Shown piece after piece: positions 16,001 through 22,169 of a DNA stretch of 22,222 bases. The stretch's first letter is position 1; every line of letters starts with the position of its first letter. Both the position numbers and the translations under genes were made by a program. The notes under the pieces were generated by a model. It ran no database searches. It was not told the origin of the DNA and worked only from the letters and a program-made list of their open reading frames with translations. The stretch is from JAJNBD01 sp964471475 (lineage in GTDB: Bacteria > Pseudomonadota > Gammaproteobacteria > CAISUE01). Where the stretch lies: assembly GCA_964471475.1 (NCBI GenBank), contig CAYYFQ010000031.1:1-22222 (forward strand), given 5' to 3'.

Positions 16001-17054
16001 CAGCTTCATTGGTTTGCCAGTTAAATTGTGCAGGCCGTAAACAACTTCCTGTAGCATCGCATTGTTGGATAGCAGTAATGCGTGAACGAAAAGTGTTAGG
16101 AGATAATTGATAATTAAGATGATAAGTCATCACTAAATTGGCTCCTGGATTCTCAGAAGTACCTTGAAAAGTGCTAATGGCACTTAAACGTTTAGTAATG
16201 CGAAATAGTGAACCTGACGTATAAGTAGTTAACCTATCTGGCCGCTCTTCATAACTCAATTTTATTTTGTTGTAAGGTTGTAAATATTTACCGTTTGAGA
16301 GGAGTGCTTGATCGTTGCCTGTGTAATCGATTTCAGAAGGATAGTAACTTCCATTGGTTTCATCTTGAGTATAATGATAAAGAATATAGTTGCCGGCGGC
16401 ATCTTGAATTTTGGCGAGTGCCCAAATAGCAACGCTATTTTTGCCTTGTGCGAGAATTTGTGAGTCCGGCGTGGTGCCATACCACGCAGTTTGTCCACTT
16501 TTAGTTTGAACCACAAAACCTGCGGGGCCATTCCCTTGAATTCCTTTGGAGAGAATGCGTGCTTGAGAATCTATATAAGTTCGATATTCCGTACCGTCTG
16601 CACCATAAGTGGTGCCGGGAAGCGCGACAAGTTGTTGACCATTCAATGCAAAACGATCTTCTGTTGTAAAATTTACGCCATGAATTTTTCCATTTTGCGC
16701 ATAATTTTGTGATACACGTGTGATGGCGGTTAAACCTTGGAGTGTAAACCCCATCCCAAGAAGACCATTCCCGGTTGAGGAATCGTAATGAATGGCTAAA
16801 TTAGGCGTCATACCGGCCGTCCCTGGGGGTGTCGGCAGTGACATGTCATAGACCGCCGACCCCAAAAGATTCACGGAGAATTTCCCAGAAAAATTACCTA
16901 CTAAACTTCCCTCTGCGGTGCTTATTCGCTTAGAGCTTTGCTGAGATAATCCAGAAAACTCCGAGTGGCTACTCTTTGGAAAACATCCTACTGAAAGTAA
17001 GAGAAGCGTTAAAAAAATATGGGATATTTTTTTAAGCCGAAAAATAATACGCAT
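10044..17054 (-). CDS. Giant SpvB / FG-GAP / RHS-repeat protein (TcB-TcC-like polymorphic toxin)
   Basis: A 2336-residue protein built like a fused TcB-TcC cocoon. The N-terminus is a signal peptide (hydrophobic run FLTLLLLSVGC, C24). An SpvB-type domain covers about 48-345. FG-GAP/VCBS-like units with DLxGxGxPD motifs occur near residues 385, 615, 675 and 792. From about 1100 to 1930 there are some 18 YD/RHS repeats (YDLLGR, YDELGN, YDPLGN and similar), interrupted near 1650 by a low-complexity linker rich in S, P, Q and K. The RHS core follows (YGFTGQEE, GRMYDPHLGRFLSADP), ending in DPSGF at 1992-1996, where related proteins cut themselves. The last 340 residues are the variable tail: a hydrophobic pre-toxin region, then a domain with LYHEEIF (H2245) and NNCQTFA (C2320). 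The signal peptide supports this start; there is no clear Shine-Dalgarno sequence. No TcA gene is in the window. Cargo release and target are inference. Confidence 0.88.
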   Translation of the reverse strand: MRIIFRLKKISHIFLTLLLLSVGCFPKSSHSEFSGLSQQSSKRISTAEGSLVGNFSGKFSVNLLGSAVYDMSLPTPPGTAGMTPNLAIHYDSSTGNGLLGMGFTLQGLTAITRVSQNYAQNGKIHGVNFTTEDRFALNGQQLVALPGTTYGADGTEYRTYIDSQARILSKGIQGNGPAGFVVQTKSGQTAWYGTTPDSQILAQGKNSVAIWALAKIQDAAGNYILYHYTQDETNGSYYPSEIDYTGNDQALLSNGKYLQPYNKIKLSYEERPDRLTTYTSGSLFRITKRLSAISTFQGTSENPGANLVMTYHLNYQLSPNTFRSRITAIQQCDATGSCLRPAQFNWQTNEAGWVEAPTFAPTIPLVLHATDQGQDNSYDAGVRFVDLHGTGHPTMLFGRTRWAAPQPIDPDQPGPHEPGADPTRWGAWRTTDQGWVVEDSTWLPPIQLAGESNNWNPTMNLPRGIELLDLEGNGKLHLIQSLLLNREEDFLDGHHVGQWVRSHYIAEKTGWEKHVEKNFTPDIAFPMQAMNFFMSTSTSCYGVTYPSQSPVQWADLRGTGRLSAIYGGLLDWISHDAHTQEYNPESPNGWQELPNYHTPRAFVNGIYERSWGTGLELADLNGDGLPDLMVANPNDHHVWINTGNGWIESSTYHIPSAFNIASDFNNTMRDDGGRLIDLLGSGLPDLIHAIDGNRRNWINTGEDWIPGPATLDPPTDIIHRTGSEYADNGVIQVDVTNSDLPGWLQCSDSINKGECHAWLNENGRWVAHDEWKPPLALTDAKGHDTGVRFIDLLGTGFPDIIASASDRPAKAWLNKAQKKPDMLTDIEDSLGDHLQIQYKPITDDSVYTKGTEALYPNKSLQIPLWVVSQTRSDTAITPQNLPSTQVKANAAKLKALAKFDQLQHITNYHYANAELNHLGWGFLGFGEMTASDENTGISTRTRISLDTENHTQGFPIGTETKTKEGVLINQQNTKLAVQLFGTGKLNESYFFPYAQNTQENTFDLDGKALSTTTTTNTFDDYANLIDKIESAQDNTGTYTIETKNITVNTINPALNLWRLGEVQHSEVITDATPLKHGMATHITRHSDFTYDANGFLKTLVDSAGLTKIFSRDHFGNIIKTEFSAKENPHLDPITPRYESITYDTYGRFITTQTNALGHTSTQEIDPKFGVVINTTDPNHLTTQNILDSLGRVIQTTHPDKTTTSTTLAWVGEGTDPAAPPTAVYKSTQMQSGTPTKITYYDELNREIAQTMQAFIGDGNTQLNPNSGKWIWQLTYYDELGRIIGKSLPFFAGDAIYHNTNRYDLLGRVILSTNADGSQTKQTYEGYKTSTINPKGQVTIRIYNVRNNLVESIDAENHHTYYDYDAFNNLTKLTDSQGHTTTIQYDDLGHKIVMDDMDRGHSTYHYDTLGELTSQTDANHQTTQFHYDLLGRLVARTDGDITFGNTTSSWEYDSATHGIGKLAKESGISNPSSSLQLLNAAMQHIVNYSKTYNYDDFERLKSTTTTIQNQNYTTLQTYDDQGRPLTSIAANNFSTTNHYDPLGYLISITDTNTGEIYQHINQRDAAGHITSETHANGLITLTTYDPKTQFITDIQTLESKSLQLEQQFLPSYLKLQEGTWKIHTSSNKSPAQSPSTQQNPKKEELQAALIPIHKLPTYQSLHYTYDPLGNPIQKIDNILELKDNYQYDNLNRLTQNLTLDKIHSNPTVLNYAYDELGNILDKSDIGYYHYGNEHLHAVSSITGKEADYFTYDANGNQIQAIMEAPEGMITRNISYTSFDVPKQITQSNAKTGSSASVAFFYNADRQRIMREDQSNITDPLTHKTSTQKTTTLYLGEMEIDTTLDNTSTLHTVTKNYIGDAEKITDENNQSKMYSLLKDNIGSTTVITDETGNIIQRFHYDPFGEQNLVLDHTPSPTSTLEQSRKNNTAITRYGFTGQEEVETAGIDLIHMNGRMYDPHLGRFLSADPIIQEPSNTQSLNRYSYCLNDPLALTDPSGFSWWNHLTHAIGHLFHDMGHELMNTLRRPVIATLLQIAVAVWAVSYAGPLFQPQMFWHFATSGATNGIINYAQSGNVGHALQTAALTLASEYAWAETGDLLKGADLGTRMSAHALVGGATDIIQGAHFKDGFLAASISEALSGQIATIDIIGNQTATIAARGFTAGLLGGTVAAAGGNFENGMMTSAFAEMFNDSLHSFKDTYPDQEKLQTALGTNGVTYGVRPLNSSGLNKFTFDADGLLSLFNKGLYHEEIFWTDEIGRLHTKGYFAADDAGPQGIRNDSEFGKITTYRFQPIQHYAGGMSLYSSAATKIFPAEAYSLPTNNCQTFAETFRDVLGSRHY

Positions 17055-17078
17055 AGAAAATTATTTGCAAAAGAAAAA

Positions 17079-17084
17079 ATTATA
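17079..17084 (-). promoter_or_regulatory. Possible -10 element for the RHS gene
   Basis: A perfect TATAAT on the minus strand lies 25 bases before the ATG at 17054, giving a predicted start near 17072. No convincing -35 hexamer is found at 16-18 bases. The sequence TTTGCAA occurs on both sides of it as a short direct repeat, which could bind a regulator. The rest of the 188-bp spacer (17055-17242) is AT-rich and shows nothing else I can call. Confidence 0.33.
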
Positions 17085-17242
17085 AAGATTGCAAATGAAA
17101 AAAAGTGGATTTTAGTTCAGAAAGTATCAGTTATTTAGAGGAATCCCGGTACGTTAAATTTTTAATTTTGTAACTAGCCCTGTGACTAGGTACTTAATTT
17201 TTTGGATCCTACAGACAAGCCACGAGCGGAAAGAGTTGCGCC

Positions 17243-17788
17243 CTAGATAGTGTTTCCATTGACACCAATATTATAACTATCAATAAACAAAGCACACTGT
17301 CCAATTGTTTCAGGGACGAGTTTTCTTTTTATTCCTTCAATGTTAAAAGTAAGCGTGTGCGTGGATTCGTTATAGCTTGGTTTACTGAGTATAATAAATT
17401 GATCATTATCTTTATTATTTGGGGTGTGGAGAGGGAAGCTAAGGCGAGCAATAACCGCATTGGGATGGTCATTTTTAAAGCTGTTTAAATTATTGGTCTC
17501 CCACATTTTTATAAAGATATTCATTGAGAGCGGCCCTGCTTCACGTTTGGGGCGCTCTGAAAAATAATAAATGAAATCATGTATAGGATGAAGAATTAAT
17601 TGTTGCTGATGATTAGCGGTTTCCACCACTTGACCCTTAGTCGCTTCCAGCATAAATAAATAGGAAGTGTTTTGATTATTATCAGAAGCCTGTACCATTG
17701 TGTATAAACTACATAATAAACTCAGTAACGTGAGTTTTAAGCAAGTAAAAAAATAAAATAAAATTTTGGGAGCAATTTTTTTTGCCAT
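17243..17788 (-). CDS. Secreted protein of unknown function with a YFSxRPxR motif
   Basis: The 181-residue protein has a long Sec signal peptide (MAKKIAPK, then FYFFTCLKLTLLSLLCSLY, likely cleaved near VQA). The mature part begins FMLEATKGQVVE and contains IYYFSERPKREAGPL in the first half, then MNIFIKMW and PNAVIARLSF. I associate this pattern, a short beta-rich domain with a central FSxRPxR signature, with a family of small exported bacterial proteins of unknown function, but I cannot name it with certainty. One cysteine remains in the mature protein (GQCALF), near the C-terminus. It sits 55 bases downstream of the 843-residue gene and 188 bases upstream of the RHS gene on the same strand. 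The Shine-Dalgarno sequence is weak (TAGG). Confidence 0.72.
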   Translation of the reverse strand: MAKKIAPKILFYFFTCLKLTLLSLLCSLYTMVQASDNNQNTSYLFMLEATKGQVVETANHQQQLILHPIHDFIYYFSERPKREAGPLSMNIFIKMWETNNLNSFKNDHPNAVIARLSFPLHTPNNKDNDQFIILSKPSYNESTHTLTFNIEGIKRKLVPETIGQCALFIDSYNIGVNGNTI

Positions 17789-17843
17789 GTTAGCAGACCT
17801 AAGTGAATAAATTGTAAATATACTGTTAAATTGTAGCTTAGTA

Positions 17844-20375
17844 TTACAGTGAAAGAGAGGGTGAGCCTCTATCTTCTTGGTTTTCCATGCTTTTTTTGAC
17901 AGTAGGAAGATGCCCCCAAAAAGTGGTCAAGAAGGGGGATAGTGTAAAGTTTTTACCGGCTTTCTTTGTAACAAGTTCCCAAAATAAATCGACTAGAAAA
18001 AGTCGACGCTCGCGATTTAAAACATCAGGGTTATTAGGATAGCTACGATCGAGCTGTTGATACGCCTGTATATGGTCTTCAGTAATAGAGTTGTCAAAAA
18101 AGTGAGGAGATGACACATTTTCAGAAGTTAAAAATTCGACCAGGGTATCAATCGCGACATCTTCTATTATTCTTAGTAAAAAATAGGGAGGAATGGTTTG
18201 ATTTTTTTTTGCCTCTCGCAAGCTTAACAATAATTGAGCGATATTTTGTAGGTTGTCACTCTTAAGCGCTTTATAAAGGCATAGAACTTCTGTGTAAAGT
18301 TTGGAGTCCATGCTAGGAATGGCGCGGGGCTCCAAAATCAATTTCTCAATGATTTTTTGGCAAATAACACGTAAGTATTCTTGGCGTGGTTCTTTTTTAA
18401 GAGGAGAAATGAGCGAGTTTGCGTGGCTAGAAGTAGTTAAGTAGGTTTTCCACTTAAGAGCAATATTTTTTAGACATGTATTTATTTCCTCAAACAGTGG
18501 ATTTTGGGGGAGATTCACATTTGTTGTAAGATCTTGATCCTCAGGATTAAGCCATTCCCACGTAGTTAATTTGCCGTAAGTTTCCCATACGCGCTCTGAG
18601 TCAGTGGGGTGGCGAGAGCTTCCGCAACACAAAAGAGTGCGCATGCAAGCGATAGCTGTTCCTAATGCTTTTGTAGACCACCTTCTTGTAGCGAGTTTTT
18701 GAAGACATCCTCCTACCCATAGCATAGGAATTAATCCCGGATTTCCACTCCGAAGGGCTAACACGAAGTGATCAGGATTATTAGTATTGGCTTCAAAATC
18801 GAAGAAAAGTTCTTCTGCATTTCCTTCTGTTGGCGACGACGCAAGGCGAGAACGTATGATAGGGTGTTCGCCTGTAATGGGTGATCGTTCGGTAACAGTA
18901 TAGCTTTCTAAAGAGTCGCGTGAAATAGTTAATCCACGGGGAATATAGCGCTCTTCTAATACCGTTGAAAAGGCGAGCATTATATCCTTAGTGGCACGCT
19001 GTGCTAAGAAGATAGATACTAAATCTCCTGTGACTAATCCTGCCCATACAATCGAAATAGGAACAGCAATTAAGGCACCTGTGGCAGCTGCATAAAACTG
19101 AATAATTCCATTTCCAATGGAAAAAGCCATTAATCCCTTTTCACTTAAATATTGGAGCGTCACTCGAAAATAGTCGAGCCACCCTAAACCATCTGTGATA
19201 TAGTGGTGAGGCCGCACATAACTTGTGATTAATTCAGTGGAAGCGACAGTGCCTCCTAATATCGGCGCTAAAATCTCCATCACAGCAGGTGATAAGCTCC
19301 AGGGGGAATCTAAGTTAAAAACTAAAGCAACAGTATTTCCTATGACAGCATTTAATACCGTGGCAGCACCAGTAATTTTAAATGCTACAAGGACGGATGT
19401 AATGGCATCATGGAGTAAACCCGAAAGCTTGTGGATTGATTTTTTACCATAATTAACAAGAGGAATATCAACGAGTACATTTGGAATTTTCTTGAATATT
19501 TCTTGGAGAGATTTAGGAATGGGTTGTTGTGCCATAGCGCCTAGCAAAGGACGTACACTAGTTAATAGCATCGCAGCTAGGGCAATAGCAAAAGATTGCT
19601 GGTGAGTAGGTTGTCCGTTAAGTTCACGCGTGGATTGAGCAAGTAAGAAAGTTTCAATAAATTTTGTTATAAAATCGAGCTCTCTTGTTAAATCGCCATA
19701 ATAAACTTCAAAAGTGCCATCCCCTTTTTCTTTGGCAGTTAAGGAATTACACTGTGCACCCAAGCGATTTAAGGTGCGCAGTATGCCATTTAAGATACCT
19801 AAAGAAGCACCAGTTAGGATAATGCTCCGTATTCGGGTAGCATCTTCCATGGGATTGGCGGGTCCTTCGGCATAAACCACGCGAATTATATTAAAAAACA
19901 ACATAAACAATGCCATGTTGGTGAGGCTCTCGACAACAAGATCGGTGCCAATCTTCAGAGGTGCCCGGGCTGCTTGACGAGAAGGGTAACGGGTTGCCCA
20001 GTCGGTTCGAGGGTTTTGACGGTAAAAAGGAGGAGTAAAAAACAGAGGAGTAGGTGTTGCAACGTGGTTTGCTTCTATGTCCGTCGAGCGTACAAGAGGA
20101 TTGCTAGCACCGAAAACGGTGGTTTCTTCACCGGTTGTTGTGTCGCTTTGCGCGTCTGCATCTAAGAGAGGTATTGATAATGCACTTTGAGTGCGCATCT
20201 CAATAGCGTTCTCAATTGATTTGTGGTTGCGTTTTTTACAACACTTGTCTATTACCCTCCGACAAAAAGGGGGCACTCGTTTAAATAGGAGGAATAGGGT
20301 GCTTTGTAAAGCCCATAAGAGTGCGTAAAATAATTGTAATAAGCGAGCAAAACTGAATTCTTCAAATGCTTCCAT
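17844..20375 (-). CDS. Large polytopic membrane protein of unknown function, candidate effector
   Basis: I do not recognise this 843-residue protein. The first half carries about seven to nine hydrophobic segments, for example LLQLFYALLWALQSTLFLLF (12-31), MALFMLFFNII, IALAAMLLTSV and a long run around FYAAATGALIAVPISIVWAGL. Between the first and second lies a polar, Ser/Thr-rich stretch of about 110 residues. The second half (from about 470) is soluble and helical. There are Cys clusters beside basic residues: CCKKR near residue 45 and LLCCGSSR at about 581-588. There is no cleavable signal peptide. The C-terminus (ENQEDRGSPSLSL) is short, polar and serine-rich, as in many type IV effectors, but this is weak evidence. 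An extended -10 promoter lies directly upstream, so it can be expressed separately from the phosphatase gene 103 bases before it. Confidence 0.75.
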   Translation of the reverse strand: MEAFEEFSFARLLQLFYALLWALQSTLFLLFKRVPPFCRRVIDKCCKKRNHKSIENAIEMRTQSALSIPLLDADAQSDTTTGEETTVFGASNPLVRSTDIEANHVATPTPLFFTPPFYRQNPRTDWATRYPSRQAARAPLKIGTDLVVESLTNMALFMLFFNIIRVVYAEGPANPMEDATRIRSIILTGASLGILNGILRTLNRLGAQCNSLTAKEKGDGTFEVYYGDLTRELDFITKFIETFLLAQSTRELNGQPTHQQSFAIALAAMLLTSVRPLLGAMAQQPIPKSLQEIFKKIPNVLVDIPLVNYGKKSIHKLSGLLHDAITSVLVAFKITGAATVLNAVIGNTVALVFNLDSPWSLSPAVMEILAPILGGTVASTELITSYVRPHHYITDGLGWLDYFRVTLQYLSEKGLMAFSIGNGIIQFYAAATGALIAVPISIVWAGLVTGDLVSIFLAQRATKDIMLAFSTVLEERYIPRGLTISRDSLESYTVTERSPITGEHPIIRSRLASSPTEGNAEELFFDFEANTNNPDHFVLALRSGNPGLIPMLWVGGCLQKLATRRWSTKALGTAIACMRTLLCCGSSRHPTDSERVWETYGKLTTWEWLNPEDQDLTTNVNLPQNPLFEEINTCLKNIALKWKTYLTTSSHANSLISPLKKEPRQEYLRVICQKIIEKLILEPRAIPSMDSKLYTEVLCLYKALKSDNLQNIAQLLLSLREAKKNQTIPPYFLLRIIEDVAIDTLVEFLTSENVSSPHFFDNSITEDHIQAYQQLDRSYPNNPDVLNRERRLFLVDLFWELVTKKAGKNFTLSPFLTTFWGHLPTVKKSMENQEDRGSPSLSL

Positions 20376-20416
20376 AATGTTTCTCTAATTATTGTGTATG
20401 TAAAAGGAAGGACAGT

Positions 20417-20425
20417 ATTATAACA
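20417..20425 (-). promoter_or_regulatory. Extended -10 promoter for the 843-residue membrane protein gene
   Basis: On the minus strand TGTTATAAT is a perfect extended -10 (TGnTATAAT), with TATAAT at 20417-20422. The predicted start near 20410 gives a leader of about 35 bases to the ATG at 20375. The -35 region is weak, as is usual for extended -10 promoters. It lies in the 103-bp spacer after the phosphatase gene. Confidence 0.55.
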
Positions 20426-20478
20426 AATTTTATCCACGATAGAACTTGATAACCCACCACGCGTTAATCAAAAATTTT

Positions 20479-21912
20479 TTATCGGCGGCAGCAGCACCAG
20501 CAGGAGCTCGACTGTTTTTTCGTACTCTCCTCATGCAGTAACTCTGTTGTGTCCATTGACTCCCTTGATGATCCAGGTATGCTTCCAGCTCCTGGCATAG
20601 CACCTGGGCGGGAGTAAAGCGTGGAGCTACTAGAAGCCGAAGGGATTCCCCCTTCTGGTTGAGTCACCAGCCGAGCCTCTAACGTATCGGTGCCTAAATG
20701 GTAAGTGTTAAGAATGGAGCCTATTCGTGCCGGACCTCTTCCTAGCAATGAAGTATCTAAACAAGTAAACACCTCCTGTTCCAATTGAGTAGCGGTTTCC
20801 ATTTCCTTTCCAAGATGGCCAAAAATAAAATGTCTTTTTTTCCTAATAACTTCCGCTGCTTGATCTTCGGTTAACCGATACTCTCGTCCCCAAATACATC
20901 GAACAATAGGATGTAGCCGCATCTCAAAAAAAATCCGTGTAGGGGTGTCTCCAGAAGCGCGCCCGGCTCTCCTTTCATCTGTGAAAGAGAAATATTTCTT
21001 TCTACTCCAGCACCAGCAACTGGGTGTTTGAAACAGTTCTCCACTAAGCAATAACCCTTGATAACAATTATTAATCTTGGAAATGGTCTCAAGCAACTTT
21101 TGATTGCTGCTTTCATCGTAAGTGATATCAAAAAGTTCACAAAGTTCGCGAATGGTGTTGATTGGGTCAATCGCTGCATGAACATAAATATACAAATTAT
21201 CGTGCTCATCCAGATGCGCATCTAATAAGCGCTTACGCTTCAGATGTCTTTCCATTAACTGCTCTGCGTCCTGCTTAGGTATATCACCCAACCTGATCGC
21301 GTCTTCAAACGTAACAAGCGACGTGGAGCACTTCTTCATTAAATATGGAAATGGTTGCCAAGAGGAAAGGTCTGAGCTTTGTTTTTTGCAATGATGGTAA
21401 AATTTGGAAAATTCAATCCCGTGATTAGATTCTAAGACATGACAGGCGACCTCATTATCTTCTAATGCATTAAAAAACCGCATGATAATTTCATCGCTTC
21501 GACCACGATCCGCCGTTTCATCACCCAATGAAAGCACGGGTCTTTTGGGATTATAAATTGCTCGATTAAAAGCTTCGGTAAGCGATACTCTTTCATCGGA
21601 GGATAGTGGGGTCGCGTCCATAGGAGGCAAAACCTTACAAGTATGACACAACACATTTAAATCTTCAGACGTAGCGAACCTAATACTGCCATGAATGGAT
21701 GTATGCACGCCTAATAAACTTCCATCTGCGTGAGTATCCGGAATCACTTGCCTGATCACGGCATCCTCAAGTGAGAAACGGGTCTCTTCTAAAGTGTTGT
21801 GAGCAGCTTGTAAAGCTGCGTAACGAGCGTTGTTGCTGGTTTGCTCTGGTTCGCGTGACAGCTCATAGGGGATAATATTAACCTCATGTTGGATTTTGTA
21901 TGGAGCTGGCAT
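20479..21912 (-). CDS. PPP-family metallophosphatase with Cys-rich C-terminus (WipA/WipB-like candidate effector)
   Basis: A 477-residue protein with the ordered motifs of PPP-type Ser/Thr/Tyr phosphatases: PDTHAD (58-63) for GDxHG, with D59 and H61; GDETADRG (130-137) for GDxVDRG; SNHG (162-165) for GNHE, with N163 and H164; YVHAAID (243-249) with H245; IWGREY (340-345); and FGHLG (364-368) with H366. D131 to N163 is 32 residues, the same as between the matching residues of PP1. All metal-ligand positions are filled; the GNHE glutamate is glycine. The GDxxADRG and SNHG forms resemble Legionella WipA/WipB. Extra segments lie between motifs I and II and between H245 and W341. The latter contains SCWCWSRKK (298-306), echoed by the C-terminal SCWCCCRR (470-477), a possible S-acylation site. 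An AGGA Shine-Dalgarno supports the start. There is no signal peptide, so export through a type IV system is inferred. Confidence 0.8.
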   Translation of the reverse strand: MPAPYKIQHEVNIIPYELSREPEQTSNNARYAALQAAHNTLEETRFSLEDAVIRQVIPDTHADGSLLGVHTSIHGSIRFATSEDLNVLCHTCKVLPPMDATPLSSDERVSLTEAFNRAIYNPKRPVLSLGDETADRGRSDEIIMRFFNALEDNEVACHVLESNHGIEFSKFYHHCKKQSSDLSSWQPFPYLMKKCSTSLVTFEDAIRLGDIPKQDAEQLMERHLKRKRLLDAHLDEHDNLYIYVHAAIDPINTIRELCELFDITYDESSNQKLLETISKINNCYQGLLLSGELFQTPSCWCWSRKKYFSFTDERRAGRASGDTPTRIFFEMRLHPIVRCIWGREYRLTEDQAAEVIRKKRHFIFGHLGKEMETATQLEQEVFTCLDTSLLGRGPARIGSILNTYHLGTDTLEARLVTQPEGGIPSASSSSTLYSRPGAMPGAGSIPGSSRESMDTTELLHEESTKKQSSSCWCCCRR

Positions 21913-22009
21913 GGTTATTATTCCTGTGTATTATGATAGGTATAGACATATATCTGATTATTTTATCCTAAAAAAGCTTAACTTTTCATTAAGATAACCT
22001 CTTATTTTT

Positions 22010-22112
22010 GGAATTTTCCTCTGTGGGATTTTCTCTGCGAGGTAGGAAAATTTCCTCAGCATCGCCCCTGCGGGAAAGGCAGCGAGACGCCGTAGGCGTT
22101 GAAGTGGTGAGG
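22010..22112. repeat. Structured intergenic sequence with two consecutive stem-loops
   Basis: This lies in the 310-base gene-free stretch upstream of the phosphatase gene. The first stem pairs GGAATTTTCCT (22010-22020) with AGGAAAATTTCC (22044-22055), with one bulge, reinforced by CTC/GAG inside. The second is closed by CCTCA (22054-22058) and TGAGG (22108-22112) and contains an ACGCC-GTA-GGCGT hairpin (22087-22099) and a CCC-CTGC-GGG hairpin, giving a possible three-way junction. It is more GC-rich than its surroundings. It may be a dispersed repeat or a structured RNA; the remaining bases 21913-22009 are AT-rich and show no gene. Confidence 0.45.
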
Positions 22113-22169
22113 AGTGTAAAAATGCGTTGATTTATTCAAAAGAGGAATCGAAGGGTGTGCATGGTTGAG

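Noticed and set aside
10452..16712. Many plus-strand and alternative-frame open frames inside the RHS gene
   Set aside because: They are shadows of the minus-strand RHS reading frame, without domains or start signals.
10044..17054. YD repeats as tandem DNA repeats or a CRISPR array
   Set aside because: The repetition is at protein level (YD-x-x-G-R units), with diverged DNA and no regular spacers.
16983..17054. RHS protein as a definite lipoprotein
   Set aside because: The LSVGC segment lacks a leucine-type residue at -3 of a standard lipobox, so an ordinary Sec signal is equally possible.
21913..22009. Promoter for the phosphatase gene
   Set aside because: The stretch is AT-rich with several TAT-like hexamers, but none has a convincing partner at the right distance.
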